Shown piece after piece: positions 1 to 8,251 of a stretch of 50,241 nucleotides of DNA. Numbering within the stretch: position 1 is the first letter of the stretch; every line of letters starts with the position of its first letter. The notes beneath the pieces are model-generated. The model searched no databases. It had not been told where the DNA came from and was given only the letters and a program-made list of their open reading frames with translations. The stretch comes from a bacterium (GTDB taxonomy: Bacteria; Patescibacteriota; Minisyncoccia; Sungbacterales; HO2-52-23), in the NCBI GenBank assembly GCA_030697705.1, contig JAUYPE010000018.1:1-50241 (forward strand). Direction: 5' to 3'. The position numbers and the translations under genes were made by a program.

Positions 1-969
1 CCGGCATACCGGATTTTTAATCTTGACGCGCTCACCTACGCGGGAAATCCCGATAATCTTGTAGATATAGAAGCGGCGGAGGCGTCTCTTCCTGCACAAG
101 ACCGGCGGTATTTTTTTGTCCATGGCGATGTGTGCGACGGCGTCCGGCTTGATGAGCTATTTTCAAAAAATCAATTTGAGCTGGTTATGCACTTCGCCGC
201 CGAAACACATGTGGATCGTTCGCTCATGAACGCGGCGCACTTTATCCGCACAAACATTGAGGGGACGCGCACCCTTATGGAGGCGGTACAGAAAAACAAG
301 ACGCCCCGCTTTGTTCATATCTCCACAGACGAAGTATACGGTTCTCTCGCCGACGGGTGGGCGAATGAAGAGGCGCCGTTCCGTCCTTCCAACCCTTACG
401 CGACCTCCAAGGCGGCAGCGGATTTGTTCGTGCAGTCCTATCGGAAGGCATACGGGATTCCAGCATTGATCGTCCGCGGATCAAATAATTACGGTCCGTA
501 CCAATACCCGGAAAAATTGATTCCCATGGCGGTGACGAATCTCATGGAAGGAAAAAAAATTCCCCTTCATGGTACGGGCGAACATGTGCGGAGCTGGCTG
601 CATGTCAATGATTTTAGCGCCGCCATAGACACCATAGCGCATCACGGTGCCGATGGCGCGGTTTATAATGTTGCGGGCGAGGAGCGGTCAAATCTGGAAA
701 TACTTCGGCTTATCGGCGGGCACATGGAGAAAAATACGGATGAGCATCGGGTGCATGTCGCGGACCGGCCGGGAGCGGATTTGCGCTATGCGCCGACTGC
801 GGTAAAATTGGAATGCGAGCTCGGGTGGCGGCGCACGCATACGATGGATGAGCATCTCGGCGGCGTGGTGGCGTGGTATCGCGATAACCGGCCATGGTGG
901 GAGAAGATCAAAGGTACGAGCGAGTTTCAGGAGTCCTACCAAAAGCAAGCAGCGGCACAGTGGTATTGA
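1..969 (+). CDS. rfbB: dTDP-glucose 4,6-dehydratase (5'-truncated by window edge)
   Basis: Extended short-chain dehydrogenase/reductase that converts dTDP-glucose to dTDP-4-keto-6-deoxyglucose, the entry step to many deoxysugars. The ORF track starts at base 130, but the same frame is open to base 1 and reads family sequence (FNLDALTYAGN), so the N-terminal Rossmann glycine motif lies outside the window and the true start is not visible. Seen here: HFAAETHVDRS, the TDEVYGS segment, the YATSK catalytic Tyr-xxx-Lys motif and the NNYGPYQYPEKLIP substrate-loop signature. The C-terminus looks complete. It opens the glycan locus, but no rmlA or rmlC is visible. The family call is secure; whether the product is dTDP-linked rests on homology. 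Confidence 0.93.
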   Translation, partial: PAYRIFNLDALTYAGNPDNLVDIEAAEASLPAQDRRYFFVHGDVCDGVRLDELFSKNQFELVMHFAAETHVDRSLMNAAHFIRTNIEGTRTLMEAVQKNKTPRFVHISTDEVYGSLADGWANEEAPFRPSNPYATSKAAADLFVQSYRKAYGIPALIVRGSNNYGPYQYPEKLIPMAVTNLMEGKKIPLHGTGEHVRSWLHVNDFSAAIDTIAHHGADGAVYNVAGEERSNLEILRLIGGHMEKNTDEHRVHVADRPGADLRYAPTAVKLECELGWRRTHTMDEHLGGVVAWYRDNRPWWEKIKGTSEFQESYQKQAAAQWY

Positions 970-1008
970 GCGGGATGTTTGCATTACTTACTAATTTTTT
1001 TCTTCATC

Positions 1009-1950
1009 ATGATGAGGATTCCCTCCATCGACTACCGTGCACATCCGGCGTACCGTTATGCACCTACGATTCGCGGTCGCTACGAGGCAATGCGCATATT
1101 TCTGCCGATGTTTTTTGGGGCGCTCCGGCAGCGTATGCGCGTGCGGCCAAACATTTGTACCGATGGGTGTGAATTGGGGCGGAATGGAGTTGTTGCCTAC
1201 CGCATAGCTCCCGAAACCATAGCTACGCTACGCGGATATGCGGAGCCCTATATCAGCCAAATCCTCAAAAACAAGGATGAAAAAGGAGTAAGTATTTTTA
1301 AAGAGAAGGTTGTGCAGGTTCCAGCGCGCAAGTCCCCGGAGTTTTTTCAGGCAGTTGCCGGTTTGCTGGACGGGCTCGGTATCATCCGCCGCGCGGAGCA
1401 CTATCGCGGTTATCCATTGCGTCTGACAAACCTCGCTGTGCAGGTGGGAGATCCAGAGGATTCTGACTGGCGCAATCATTTTAAGGATGTCGGTGTCGCC
1501 GACCCGCCAACGGCTTACTATCATATTGATGGGAGTCTTGGCCATATGAAGGCGCTCATCTATTTGACCGAGGTTGGCGAGGAGAATGGGCCGTTTTGTT
1601 ATGTGCCGGGGAGTAACACCGTGCTTGGCGTGTGGGAGCATGCAATTCGCTATGCCAATGATAAGGCGAAGACGGACAGTTGTGACCCCGAGCGCCGCAA
1701 AATTTTTGCCGCACTGCCGCGCGCGTTCCAAAAAAAATCGGAATTCGGCAACGATATGCGAGAGGGGTTTAATGCTCTGCTCAAGAATGAGTATAAGATT
1801 CTTTCCGCGCGGGACGGCAATCTCTTTTTATTTGACAACAACATCTTGCACCGCGGCGGGATGGTCGCTCAAGGTCGGCGCATTATTCTCCAGATAAATT
1901 TCCGGCCGCTCAACGACGGCTATCGCAAGGGTTCCGATTTTCAAATGTAA
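1009..1950 (+). CDS. PhyH-family Fe(II)/2-oxoglutarate dioxygenase (divergent member)
   Basis: About 313 aa with a double-stranded beta-helix dioxygenase signature: HID (His172 and Asp174) followed by LTEVGEENGPFCYVPGSN, and a distal histidine in NNILHRGGM (about His281), with a downstream arginine able to bind 2-oxoglutarate. Family members hydroxylate small molecules or sugar/acyl groups using Fe(II), O2 and 2-oxoglutarate. The track begins at a TTG (979); I prefer ATG 1009, since the leader it removes is a hydrophobic run with no homology and no clear Shine-Dalgarno favours either. It lies about 40 bp after the dehydratase and is clearly more divergent than the three PhyH paralogues at 4.6, 14.5 and 17 kb. 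Substrate unknown; a glycan intermediate is inferred from context. Confidence 0.8.
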   Translation: MMRIPSIDYRAHPAYRYAPTIRGRYEAMRIFLPMFFGALRQRMRVRPNICTDGCELGRNGVVAYRIAPETIATLRGYAEPYISQILKNKDEKGVSIFKEKVVQVPARKSPEFFQAVAGLLDGLGIIRRAEHYRGYPLRLTNLAVQVGDPEDSDWRNHFKDVGVADPPTAYYHIDGSLGHMKALIYLTEVGEENGPFCYVPGSNTVLGVWEHAIRYANDKAKTDSCDPERRKIFAALPRAFQKKSEFGNDMREGFNALLKNEYKILSARDGNLFLFDNNILHRGGMVAQGRRIILQINFRPLNDGYRKGSDFQM

Positions 1951-1952
1951 TT

Positions 1953-2104
1953 ACTTATAGGACTTACGCACTCTATCGTTTTTTGCTGTCATTCCCCTGA
2001 AAAGGGGAATCCAGATGATGCGGTATGGCTCTGGATTCCCGCTTTTGCGGGAATGACAAGAGAAGAAACATGAGAATATGCTGAAGTGCGTAAGTCCTAA
2101 CTTA
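1953..2104. mobile_element. MITE-like element with terminal inverted repeats and 5-bp target duplication
   Basis: A 142-bp non-coding element (1958-2099) is bounded by perfect 15-bp inverted repeats, TAGGACTTACGCACT on the left and its reverse complement on the right. It is flanked on both sides by the direct repeat ACTTA (1953-1957 and 2100-2104), as expected for a target-site duplication. Inside is a nested palindrome of the widespread GTCATTCCC...GGGAATGAC type, two small hairpins joined through GGAATCCAGA and TCTGGATTCC. It has no ORF, so it would depend on a transposase supplied elsewhere. It separates the dioxygenase from the membrane-protein gene. No second copy was seen in the window. 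Confidence 0.75.
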
Positions 2105-2168
2105 ATTACTATTCCTCACCGGTGCGGATAGAGTATTATGTTGTGGGGGTACTCGATGCTGTTTGGTT

Positions 2169-3980
2169 ATGACACGACTGATCCGATATCATGCGGCGGC
2201 TCTTCTGCTCTGTCTGCTTGTGGGTGCCGTTTACGCAAGTCATCATTTTTTTATCCCGCGCTTTTTGGACGGATCGCGGGAGGTTTATGAGCCGCTGACG
2301 CGCACGGCGTATTTTGATGAGGCGGTTTTTTACGGGCCGCGGGCAAACGCCGCCTATCAAGGACCACTCGCGGTGGGGGATACCGGTGTGGCGGAGTATC
2401 GTACCGTGCCGACACCGTTCTCACTGGTGAATCCGGCACTGCTTGGCGTGCTTGGGCGTCTGCTCGGTTCAGTACGCCGTGCGTTTATCGCTTCTGATTT
2501 TATATTCCCTGCGGCAATTTTTTTGCTGGTTTATTTAATTTTCTGCAAATTGGCGGTGTCGCGAAGTGTTGCTCTGACAGGAAGCGCGATTTTTTTGTTC
2601 GTGCCGAAAATCGGCGTGTCGCTCCCGCCGCTTTCGCTTGCACATCTTGGAGAAATAAGCCATACGCTCTTTCCGTTTCTTCTACGCACCGATGTCCTTC
2701 CGTTTACGCAATTTGAGGAGCCAAAAATAACTTTTTTATTTTTTACGCTTGCCTTTTATTGTGTTTATCGCGCACTCAACCGCGAGGAGCCGCTCATGAT
2801 TGTCGCGGCGGGCGTAACTTTCGGTTTATTATTTTATACATATCTCTACGATTGGGCATTGTTTCTAGTGGCGCTGTCCCTGCTTGCCGTGTGGTTTATC
2901 GCGCGTAAAGAATATTCCCGCGCAAAAAAAATAGCCATCGTCATCGGTATCGGCCTGCTCGTTTCGGTGCCGTATTGGATTCATTTGGCGGAGGTGCGGC
3001 ACGCGGTACAGGCGCGTGACATCCTCGCGCGCGTGGGTGGGGAGTTTTCCCATCGTTTCCGATTTGCGACGGTTTGGAAGAGCTATCTCCGCACCGCCGT
3101 ACTGGCGGGACTTCTGTTTTCTACCCTGCGCAAAAAACATCTGCTCGCGGCGGCATTTATCTCTTCATTTCTCTTTGCTTATGTTGTCGCAGTAAACGCG
3201 CAGGTGGTGATAGGGTTTAATATACAACCCGACCATTGGTACCGGACGCAATTCTTCCCCATTACCGCCGCGCTTGTGATTCTTCTGTTTTTAGCTTGTC
3301 AACGATGGCGACACCGGGTGAGCGAATTGGTACGTGTTGGGGCGGCGGCGTGTTTTCTGGGATTTTTTCTTGTCACCGCGCTCATGGGGCAGTATGCCTA
3401 TAGTGTGGCGCGCGCCCGCGAGTACGCGCTTCCCCTTGCTCGTGCCAAAAGTTATGCGTGGCTGAATGAGTATACGCCACCGGGTTCCGTCGTGGGTTCA
3501 ATTTCGTTTGAGACGACAAACGATGTGGAACTCCTGACCCATAATCGCGTCTACTTGCCGATGTTCAATACAGCCGTCCCGTCAAAGGAGGTGTGGGAAC
3601 GGTTTTTATTTCTTGCAAAAATTTACCGTGTGCCGCCCGAACGGCTTGCCGATACTATCCGCAACGGTCCGACAGCATTCTTTCTTTTTATGGAAGAATA
3701 CGGAAGCCGCGGATTTGATAGCGCGTTTGGGAAGTATGAGCGCAAGGTTCCCGAAAGTATCGCGGCGGAAGAAATTCGTGTCTATAAAGAAATGGCTCGC
3801 CATCCGCTTACACTGCCGCCACCGCATCAATTGGATTATCTTTATGTGAGCGATCGCGAGCGCGTGATTGGCGAAGATCCTGCTGGTGTGTTTCCTCATC
3901 TCAAAAAAATATACGATCGCGGTGGGATCATCATCTATGAAATCATTCCACCCATTGCGGCGGGGGCGGAAAAGCTCTAG
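2169..3980 (+). CDS. Polytopic membrane protein, candidate GT-C-type glycosyltransferase
   Basis: About 603 aa. An N-terminal signal-anchor (LIRYHAAALLLCLLVGAVYA) is followed by an outer loop with acidic residues, then roughly ten hydrophobic segments to about residue 420, then a soluble C-terminal domain rich in aromatic and charged residues. This layout fits lipid-linked-sugar GT-C glycosyltransferases or related membrane proteins of unknown function; I see no diagnostic motif, so the enzymatic call is inference. ATG 2169 is preferred over the TTG at 2163. The next gene (cupin) starts 15 bp downstream, so the two are probably cotranscribed. A role in polymer assembly or sugar transfer across the membrane would fit the neighbourhood. 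Confidence 0.6.
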   Translation: MTRLIRYHAAALLLCLLVGAVYASHHFFIPRFLDGSREVYEPLTRTAYFDEAVFYGPRANAAYQGPLAVGDTGVAEYRTVPTPFSLVNPALLGVLGRLLGSVRRAFIASDFIFPAAIFLLVYLIFCKLAVSRSVALTGSAIFLFVPKIGVSLPPLSLAHLGEISHTLFPFLLRTDVLPFTQFEEPKITFLFFTLAFYCVYRALNREEPLMIVAAGVTFGLLFYTYLYDWALFLVALSLLAVWFIARKEYSRAKKIAIVIGIGLLVSVPYWIHLAEVRHAVQARDILARVGGEFSHRFRFATVWKSYLRTAVLAGLLFSTLRKKHLLAAAFISSFLFAYVVAVNAQVVIGFNIQPDHWYRTQFFPITAALVILLFLACQRWRHRVSELVRVGAAACFLGFFLVTALMGQYAYSVARAREYALPLARAKSYAWLNEYTPPGSVVGSISFETTNDVELLTHNRVYLPMFNTAVPSKEVWERFLFLAKIYRVPPERLADTIRNGPTAFFLFMEEYGSRGFDSAFGKYERKVPESIAAEEIRVYKEMARHPLTLPPPHQLDYLYVSDRERVIGEDPAGVFPHLKKIYDRGGIIIYEIIPPIAAGAEKL

Positions 3981-3994
3981 TATTGCCCTATCCT

Positions 3995-4387
3995 ATGCGT
4001 ATTATCCGCAATAAAAAATCGTTGTTTGTGGATGCGCGGGGGGCGATTACGAATCTCTTGGACGAGGGTGTCGTTATCAAGAGTATCTTGCTGACCTCAT
4101 CGGTCTCCGGTGCGATTCGAGCAAATCATTACCACAAGAAAGATGCCCATTATGTCTATCTTGTCTCCGGAAAAATGGAGTGGCGTGAACGGTCGGCTGG
4201 GGATATGGGTGAGGGGGTCACTGAAATCTTACAGCCGGGCGATATGGTGTTCACGCCGCCGATGACCGAGCATGCGTCGTGCGCGCTTGCACCCTCGGTC
4301 TTTCTCGCGTTTGCCACCGAGCCGCGGAGTCGTGAGGAGTACGAAGCGGATACCGTGCGCGTATCGCTTATTGAAGAAAAAGCATAA
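3995..4387 (+). CDS. Cupin-fold protein, sugar-nucleotide isomerase/epimerase-like
   Basis: 130 aa single-domain cupin. The first metal-binding motif reads NHYHKKDAHYVYLVSGKMEW and the second lies around PGDMVFTPPMTEHA. The HYHK... pattern resembles WxcM/FdtA-type and RmlC-like cupins that isomerise or epimerise dTDP-4-keto sugars, consistent with the dTDP-glucose dehydratase at the window start. The reaction is not determined by sequence alone; a regulatory or binding role is possible. ATG 3995 is used rather than the upstream TTG of the ORF track. It follows the membrane protein closely and is followed at once by repeat element copy 1, which begins 2 bp after the stop codon. Confidence 0.7.
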   Translation: MRIIRNKKSLFVDARGAITNLLDEGVVIKSILLTSSVSGAIRANHYHKKDAHYVYLVSGKMEWRERSAGDMGEGVTEILQPGDMVFTPPMTEHASCALAPSVFLAFATEPRSREEYEADTVRVSLIEEKA

Positions 4388-4388
4388 A

Positions 4389-4547
4389 AGACCTACTGCA
4401 CAATAACCTTTCTGCTACGATGATGATTTTTCGGCTGCAAACAACTCATCGTTCGTCAATGAATACCACGTATTCACCTCCTCACGCTTCGTTGTTTTCG
4501 CACGAAAAATCATCATCTCGCTACGAAAATTATTGTGCAGTAGGTCT
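4389..4547. repeat. 159-bp structured inverted-repeat element, copy 1
   Basis: Begins AGACCTACTGCACAATAA and ends with its exact reverse complement (18-bp perfect terminal inverted repeat). A second perfect 15-bp arm pair (4419-4433 with 4503-4517) and a central hairpin TGAATAC-CAC-GTATTCA make the whole element foldable into one long stem. A same-length, same-orientation copy is at 49255-49413. No target-site duplication is obvious and no ORF is convincing. It sits directly between a stop codon and the next dioxygenase gene, so it could act as a MITE, a transcript-end structure or both. Confidence 0.8.
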
Positions 4548-4565
4548 AACGAATTTTTCTTGACC

Positions 4566-5558
4566 ATGATGCGCCGTCTGCTTGCCCATGTCTATCATCT
4601 GGGAGTCGTGCATCCCTACTGCACGGTGCGGGCGTGTTTTCCCGTGTGGTATGGGGTGGCGAATAAAGAGGGAAGGATGCTCTTTGAAAAAAATAAGCCG
4701 AAACTCAATCCCGTGCAGGAGCGCATCGTTGCGGATCTCAATCACAGCGGCATCGCCGTCTCGTCGCTGGAAGATCTCTTTCCGGGAGATTCACCGTTGG
4801 TGATATTGCAGGAAGCGGCACGCCGTTATGAGCGCGACGGGGTAGTCAAAAGCGGCAAACAATTCTTGCAGTTTTTCTGGGATCTGAAGCCGACGCTTGA
4901 TCTTGAAAATCCCTTTATCAAAATGTCGCTTGACGCACGTGTTCTTGATACCGTTAACTCCTATCTTCATATGTGGGCGAAGTTTTATTTTTTTTCGCTC
5001 AACCGGACGGTGCCGATTGCCGCGGGTGCCAAGCCACAGCAATCCCAGCGCTGGCATCGCGATCCGGAAGATAAAAAACTGTGTAAAATATTTTTGTATT
5101 TGAATGATGTGGACGCGACAGCGGGGCCGTTTATGTATGTGAAAGGATCGCATTACGGCGGACGATGGCGGCATCTTTTCAGGCAACGGCCGCCGCACGG
5201 AAGCCGCGCGCCCTACGGCGAGGTGGAGCGGCGCGTTCCATCCGGTGATATTCTTGCGGCTACGGGTCGTGCGGGGACACTTATTTTTTGCGATACCAGC
5301 GGACTTCACAAGGGCGGGTATGCCACTGCCAATGAGCGTATCATGTATACCGGCGTGTTTGCCTCCGCGGCGTCGTACAAGTACACCGCCAATCCCGCGA
5401 TTGTCTATCCGGACGGCGATAAACAAAAAAACACCCGCGTTGATTTAAGCCCCGCGGCACGGTATGCGCTGGTGCCGTCCCGACAGAGTATGGTTCAGAA
5501 AATAGAAAAGCGCATCAAGGCGGGCGGAAAAGACGAGATGATGCCCGCCGAGGGATAA
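4566..5558 (+). CDS. PhyH-family dioxygenase, paralogue 1
   Basis: 330 aa. The iron-binding facial triad is visible: SQRWHRDPED (His164, Asp166) and SGLHKGGYA (His248), with a following Arg for 2-oxoglutarate. An N-terminal helical part (LNPVQERIVADLNHSGIAV...) is shared with the paralogue at 16951. The track ORF starts at 4533 inside the repeat element; ATG 4566 begins a sequence after the repeat and is chosen, with 4569 possible. The Gfo/Idh/MocA gene starts 10 bp after its stop. Family chemistry is hydroxylation with Fe(II)/2-oxoglutarate; the substrate is unknown, and a sugar, lipid or acyl decoration is inferred from the glycan context. Confidence 0.83.
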   Translation: MMRRLLAHVYHLGVVHPYCTVRACFPVWYGVANKEGRMLFEKNKPKLNPVQERIVADLNHSGIAVSSLEDLFPGDSPLVILQEAARRYERDGVVKSGKQFLQFFWDLKPTLDLENPFIKMSLDARVLDTVNSYLHMWAKFYFFSLNRTVPIAAGAKPQQSQRWHRDPEDKKLCKIFLYLNDVDATAGPFMYVKGSHYGGRWRHLFRQRPPHGSRAPYGEVERRVPSGDILAATGRAGTLIFCDTSGLHKGGYATANERIMYTGVFASAASYKYTANPAIVYPDGDKQKNTRVDLSPAARYALVPSRQSMVQKIEKRIKAGGKDEMMPAEG

Positions 5559-5568
5559 TATTTTTTCT

Positions 5569-6558
5569 ATGATTCTTCGCTTCGGACTTATCGGTCTCGG
5601 CTATTTCGGTAAAAATTATCTTCGCCTTCTCCAACAGATGGAGGGAGTTGAGCTTGTCGCCGTCGCCAATCACGAACCAGAGGCGTTTGTCGCGCATGCC
5701 GCTCTTCTGCCGCCTGCTATCAAACGGTACCAAGATGCCGCAGAACTTATCGCCGATCCGGCAATTGATGCGATTGTTATTGCCACACCCGCATCAACGC
5801 ATGTGGCGCTTGCGCAACAGGCATTGGAAGCTGGCAAACATGCGCTCATTGAAAAACCGATGGTGCGTTCATCCGTTGAGGCGGAAGAACTGGCGCGTGC
5901 GGTGAAAGAGTCGGGCAAAATTCTTATGGTCGGACATCAATATATCTATCACGACTCCATTCGCCATTTAAAAAAAGAGCTAGAATCGGGACGGCTTGGC
6001 CGCGTGGCTTTCGTCTTTGCCGAGCATTTTTATTTCGGTCCCGTCCGGAATGATATCCCTCTCTTATGGGAGACGGCGACGCATGAACTCGCCTTACTGG
6101 ACTATGTTTTTGGATCGCGTGAGATAACAAGCGTAAGCGGCAAAAAGATCTCGGTTGTCGGTGGCGGACAGGATGACTTTATCCATACCGCGATTTCATT
6201 TGCCGACGAGATGGTTTTGAATGTGTCCGTCTCGTGGTTTATGCCACAAAAAATTCGGCGCATGGCGTTTATTGGAACGAAAGGGATCGCTCTTTTTGAT
6301 GACCAGCTTGCCAAACAAAAACTTAAATTCATCATGCAGAAGTACCCCGCGACATGTGAGGGAGATACCGCTTCAACGTGGTTTGGCGCGGCGGAGGAAA
6401 AAATAATTATCCCAGATGTCGCCGCTCACGAGCCACTCCGGAATGAAGTTGAGCATTTCATCTCGTGCATCCGCTCCGGTGCCGAGCCCCTCACCGGCAT
6501 CGCACACGGCATGCGCATTACGCACCTTCTAGAGGAGATTGATAGCCGTCTTGGATAG
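5569..6558 (+). CDS. Gfo/Idh/MocA-family NAD(P)-dependent oxidoreductase
   Basis: 329 aa. The N-terminal Rossmann fold starts at once with GLIGLGYFGKNYLR; the EKPMVRS motif of the family follows near residue 98, and the C-terminal half has the substrate-side HELALLDYV segment. Family members oxidise or reduce a hydroxyl/keto group on sugars, inositols or nucleotide sugars (for example WlbA-type 3-dehydrogenases). With PhyH 1 just upstream and cupins nearby, a nucleotide-sugar oxidation or reduction step is likely but not specified by the sequence. Start ATG 5569 places the glycine motif at the expected distance from the N-terminus. Confidence 0.88.
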   Translation: MILRFGLIGLGYFGKNYLRLLQQMEGVELVAVANHEPEAFVAHAALLPPAIKRYQDAAELIADPAIDAIVIATPASTHVALAQQALEAGKHALIEKPMVRSSVEAEELARAVKESGKILMVGHQYIYHDSIRHLKKELESGRLGRVAFVFAEHFYFGPVRNDIPLLWETATHELALLDYVFGSREITSVSGKKISVVGGGQDDFIHTAISFADEMVLNVSVSWFMPQKIRRMAFIGTKGIALFDDQLAKQKLKFIMQKYPATCEGDTASTWFGAAEEKIIIPDVAAHEPLRNEVEHFISCIRSGAEPLTGIAHGMRITHLLEEIDSRLG

Positions 6559-6603
6559 TGAGTGAGACCATGATAAACTTTCCCCTGTTGTGTCTGTTAC
6601 GAT

Positions 6604-6633
6604 TTGGCGCGTTATCTCGTTCTATGCTATACT
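6604..6633 (+). promoter_or_regulatory. Predicted sigma-70-type promoter, near-leaderless
   Basis: TTGGCG (6604-6609), an 18-bp spacer and TATACT (6628-6633) precede ATG 6643 by only 9 bases, so the predicted transcript would have almost no 5' leader. It lies after the end of the Gfo/Idh/MocA gene and would start a new transcription unit (6643 onward). Confidence 0.55.
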
Positions 6634-6642
6634 GGCAATGCT

Positions 6643-7194
6643 ATGGAACCCATTAAAAAATCAAAAAACATCTCGCTCATCGTTGGTCTGGCAATTCCCG
6701 TCCTCATGATCGTGGCGGTTGCGGGGAGTATCTATATCCCGCAGTTTTTTGCGCCCAAACCGCAGTATGACTTTTTGTATACAAATGACTATTATGGGGG
6801 ACCTTATGGTGCCCAGCTCTATGAGGTGCGGAATGGAAGGGTTGTCAAAAATCCTCCGGTACTACCATTACAGGATTCTAGTGCGCCACCTTATGTCGCC
6901 AAGCCCGTTCCGGCTCCCGAGCCGCAGTTGTTTCGCTATGATGTAAAGAACGATATGAGCAAGGAAGTAGCGTTTGAAGAGGCGCAGAACTTTTCGCTCA
7001 CTACCGATCAAAAATCACCGGATGGTTTTGAGTTTCGCGATGGCTCGCGCGACGGCGACTTTTTTCCCTTTGGCAGAGGGTATGATTATAATGTGAAATA
7101 TCTCATTGGACACGGCATAAGCCGAAAGCTCAATATCTCCGTCAATCAATATCAGTATAATCCCGTTCGCTTTCTTGGGTGGATTAAGAACTAA
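6643..7194 (+). CDS. Unknown protein with one N-terminal membrane anchor
   Basis: 183 aa; family not recognised. A short basic N-terminus (MEPIKKSKN) precedes one hydrophobic helix (ISLIVGLAIPVLMIVAVAG), then a largely polar extracytoplasmic part rich in Tyr, Pro, Asp and Phe. The topology suggests a membrane-anchored exported protein. ATG 6643 is chosen over the TTG at 6604, because the TTG lies inside the predicted promoter. The next gene, another membrane protein, begins 15 bp downstream, so they may function together, but nothing in the sequence gives a function. Confidence 0.75.
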   Translation: MEPIKKSKNISLIVGLAIPVLMIVAVAGSIYIPQFFAPKPQYDFLYTNDYYGGPYGAQLYEVRNGRVVKNPPVLPLQDSSAPPYVAKPVPAPEPQLFRYDVKNDMSKEVAFEEAQNFSLTTDQKSPDGFEFRDGSRDGDFFPFGRGYDYNVKYLIGHGISRKLNISVNQYQYNPVRFLGWIKN

Positions 7195-7209
7195 GGCCCA
7201 CTCATAACA

Positions 7210-8241
7210 ATGGAAAAACAAGAACTCTTGCAGGAAATTCGTGCCGCCGCGGCGGATAAAAAAATATTACGCGACGAGATGATCGCGGCGTATGACGCGG
7301 GTGTGGGAGTGCCGACGGCACACCCTTCACTGCTCAAGCGGATGAACATTGCCGATGTTTTGTATTTCATCGGCGGGGCGATCGTATTTATCGGTATTGC
7401 TATACTCGTCGGTCAGCATTGGGACGAACTTGACATGCCAACGCGTATTCTCGCAACGCTGGGTTCGGGCATAGCGGCGTATATCGTTGGTGTGCTTCTC
7501 TCGCGCGACGAGCGGTTTGGTGTGGTGGGGACGGCGTTTTTCTTTCTTTCCGCATTGATCATGCCTGTCGGGCTTTCTGTGGTATTTGATGCGGCGGGCC
7601 TTGAAGTAGGGAGTGCGGGTATGCAGAGTGTTATTGCCGGTATCCTCCTCGTTGCATATCTTGCTTCATTTTTTGTTTTTCCCAGGACGCTTTTTATTGT
7701 TTTCAGCATCCTTTTCGGCACATGGCTTTTTTTCAGTTTTACAAGCTTTCTCATTCTCAATAATCCTCATCTTGCCACGGCTGAATTTTTTGAGTATCGG
7801 GTGCTCGCCGTCGGGCTCGCCTATGTGTTTCTAGGATATGCGCTGCGTGAAGCGGTTGCGACGACCGGTGAATCTCATGAAGAATACAGTGCGCTGGCGA
7901 GCTGGTTGTATGCGGGGGGTGTTGCGCTTTTTTTGGGTGCGGCGTTGGCGCTGGGCGGATGGTCGCCGAATCAGAATGCTTTTTGGGAAGTTATCTTTCC
8001 CGGATTGGTATTTGGCGTTATCTTTTTGAGCATCTATCTGCACGCCCGCTCGTTTCTCGCATTCGGTTCCGTGTACTTAATGGCGTATATTTTAAAAATT
8101 ACGGCCGAGTATTTCAGTGATACGCTCGGCTGGCCGCTCGCGCTTGTTCTCGCGGGATTGTGCCTTATCGCGATCGGTTACGGAGCGTTCCGTTTGAATC
8201 AAAACTATCTTGTGAAAGGGGTGGGGGAGGTACGTCCATAA
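7210..8241 (+). CDS. Polytopic membrane protein, DUF2157-like
   Basis: 343 aa. A short cytoplasmic N-terminal helix region (KQELLQEIRAAAADKK...) precedes about ten closely spaced hydrophobic helices. The overall plan (short soluble N-terminus, then paired helices such as FIGGAIVFIGIAILVGQHW) resembles DUF2157-type membrane proteins, whose function is unknown. It is 15 bp after the anchored protein and 10 bp before the GT2 gene. It is not obviously a flippase or polymerase. The family assignment is from pattern recall and should be checked with a profile search. Confidence 0.72.
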   Translation: MEKQELLQEIRAAAADKKILRDEMIAAYDAGVGVPTAHPSLLKRMNIADVLYFIGGAIVFIGIAILVGQHWDELDMPTRILATLGSGIAAYIVGVLLSRDERFGVVGTAFFFLSALIMPVGLSVVFDAAGLEVGSAGMQSVIAGILLVAYLASFFVFPRTLFIVFSILFGTWLFFSFTSFLILNNPHLATAEFFEYRVLAVGLAYVFLGYALREAVATTGESHEEYSALASWLYAGGVALFLGAALALGGWSPNQNAFWEVIFPGLVFGVIFLSIYLHARSFLAFGSVYLMAYILKITAEYFSDTLGWPLALVLAGLCLIAIGYGAFRLNQNYLVKGVGEVRP

Positions 8242-8251
8242 TCCTAATATT

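Noticed and set aside
4389-4547. Target-site duplication for the 159-bp element
   Set aside because: Flanks of the two copies were compared and no convincing direct repeat was found on either side.
4791-5426. 211-aa minus-strand ORF
   Set aside because: Shadow of the PhyH dioxygenase coding frame; no ribosome-binding site and no protein-like motif.
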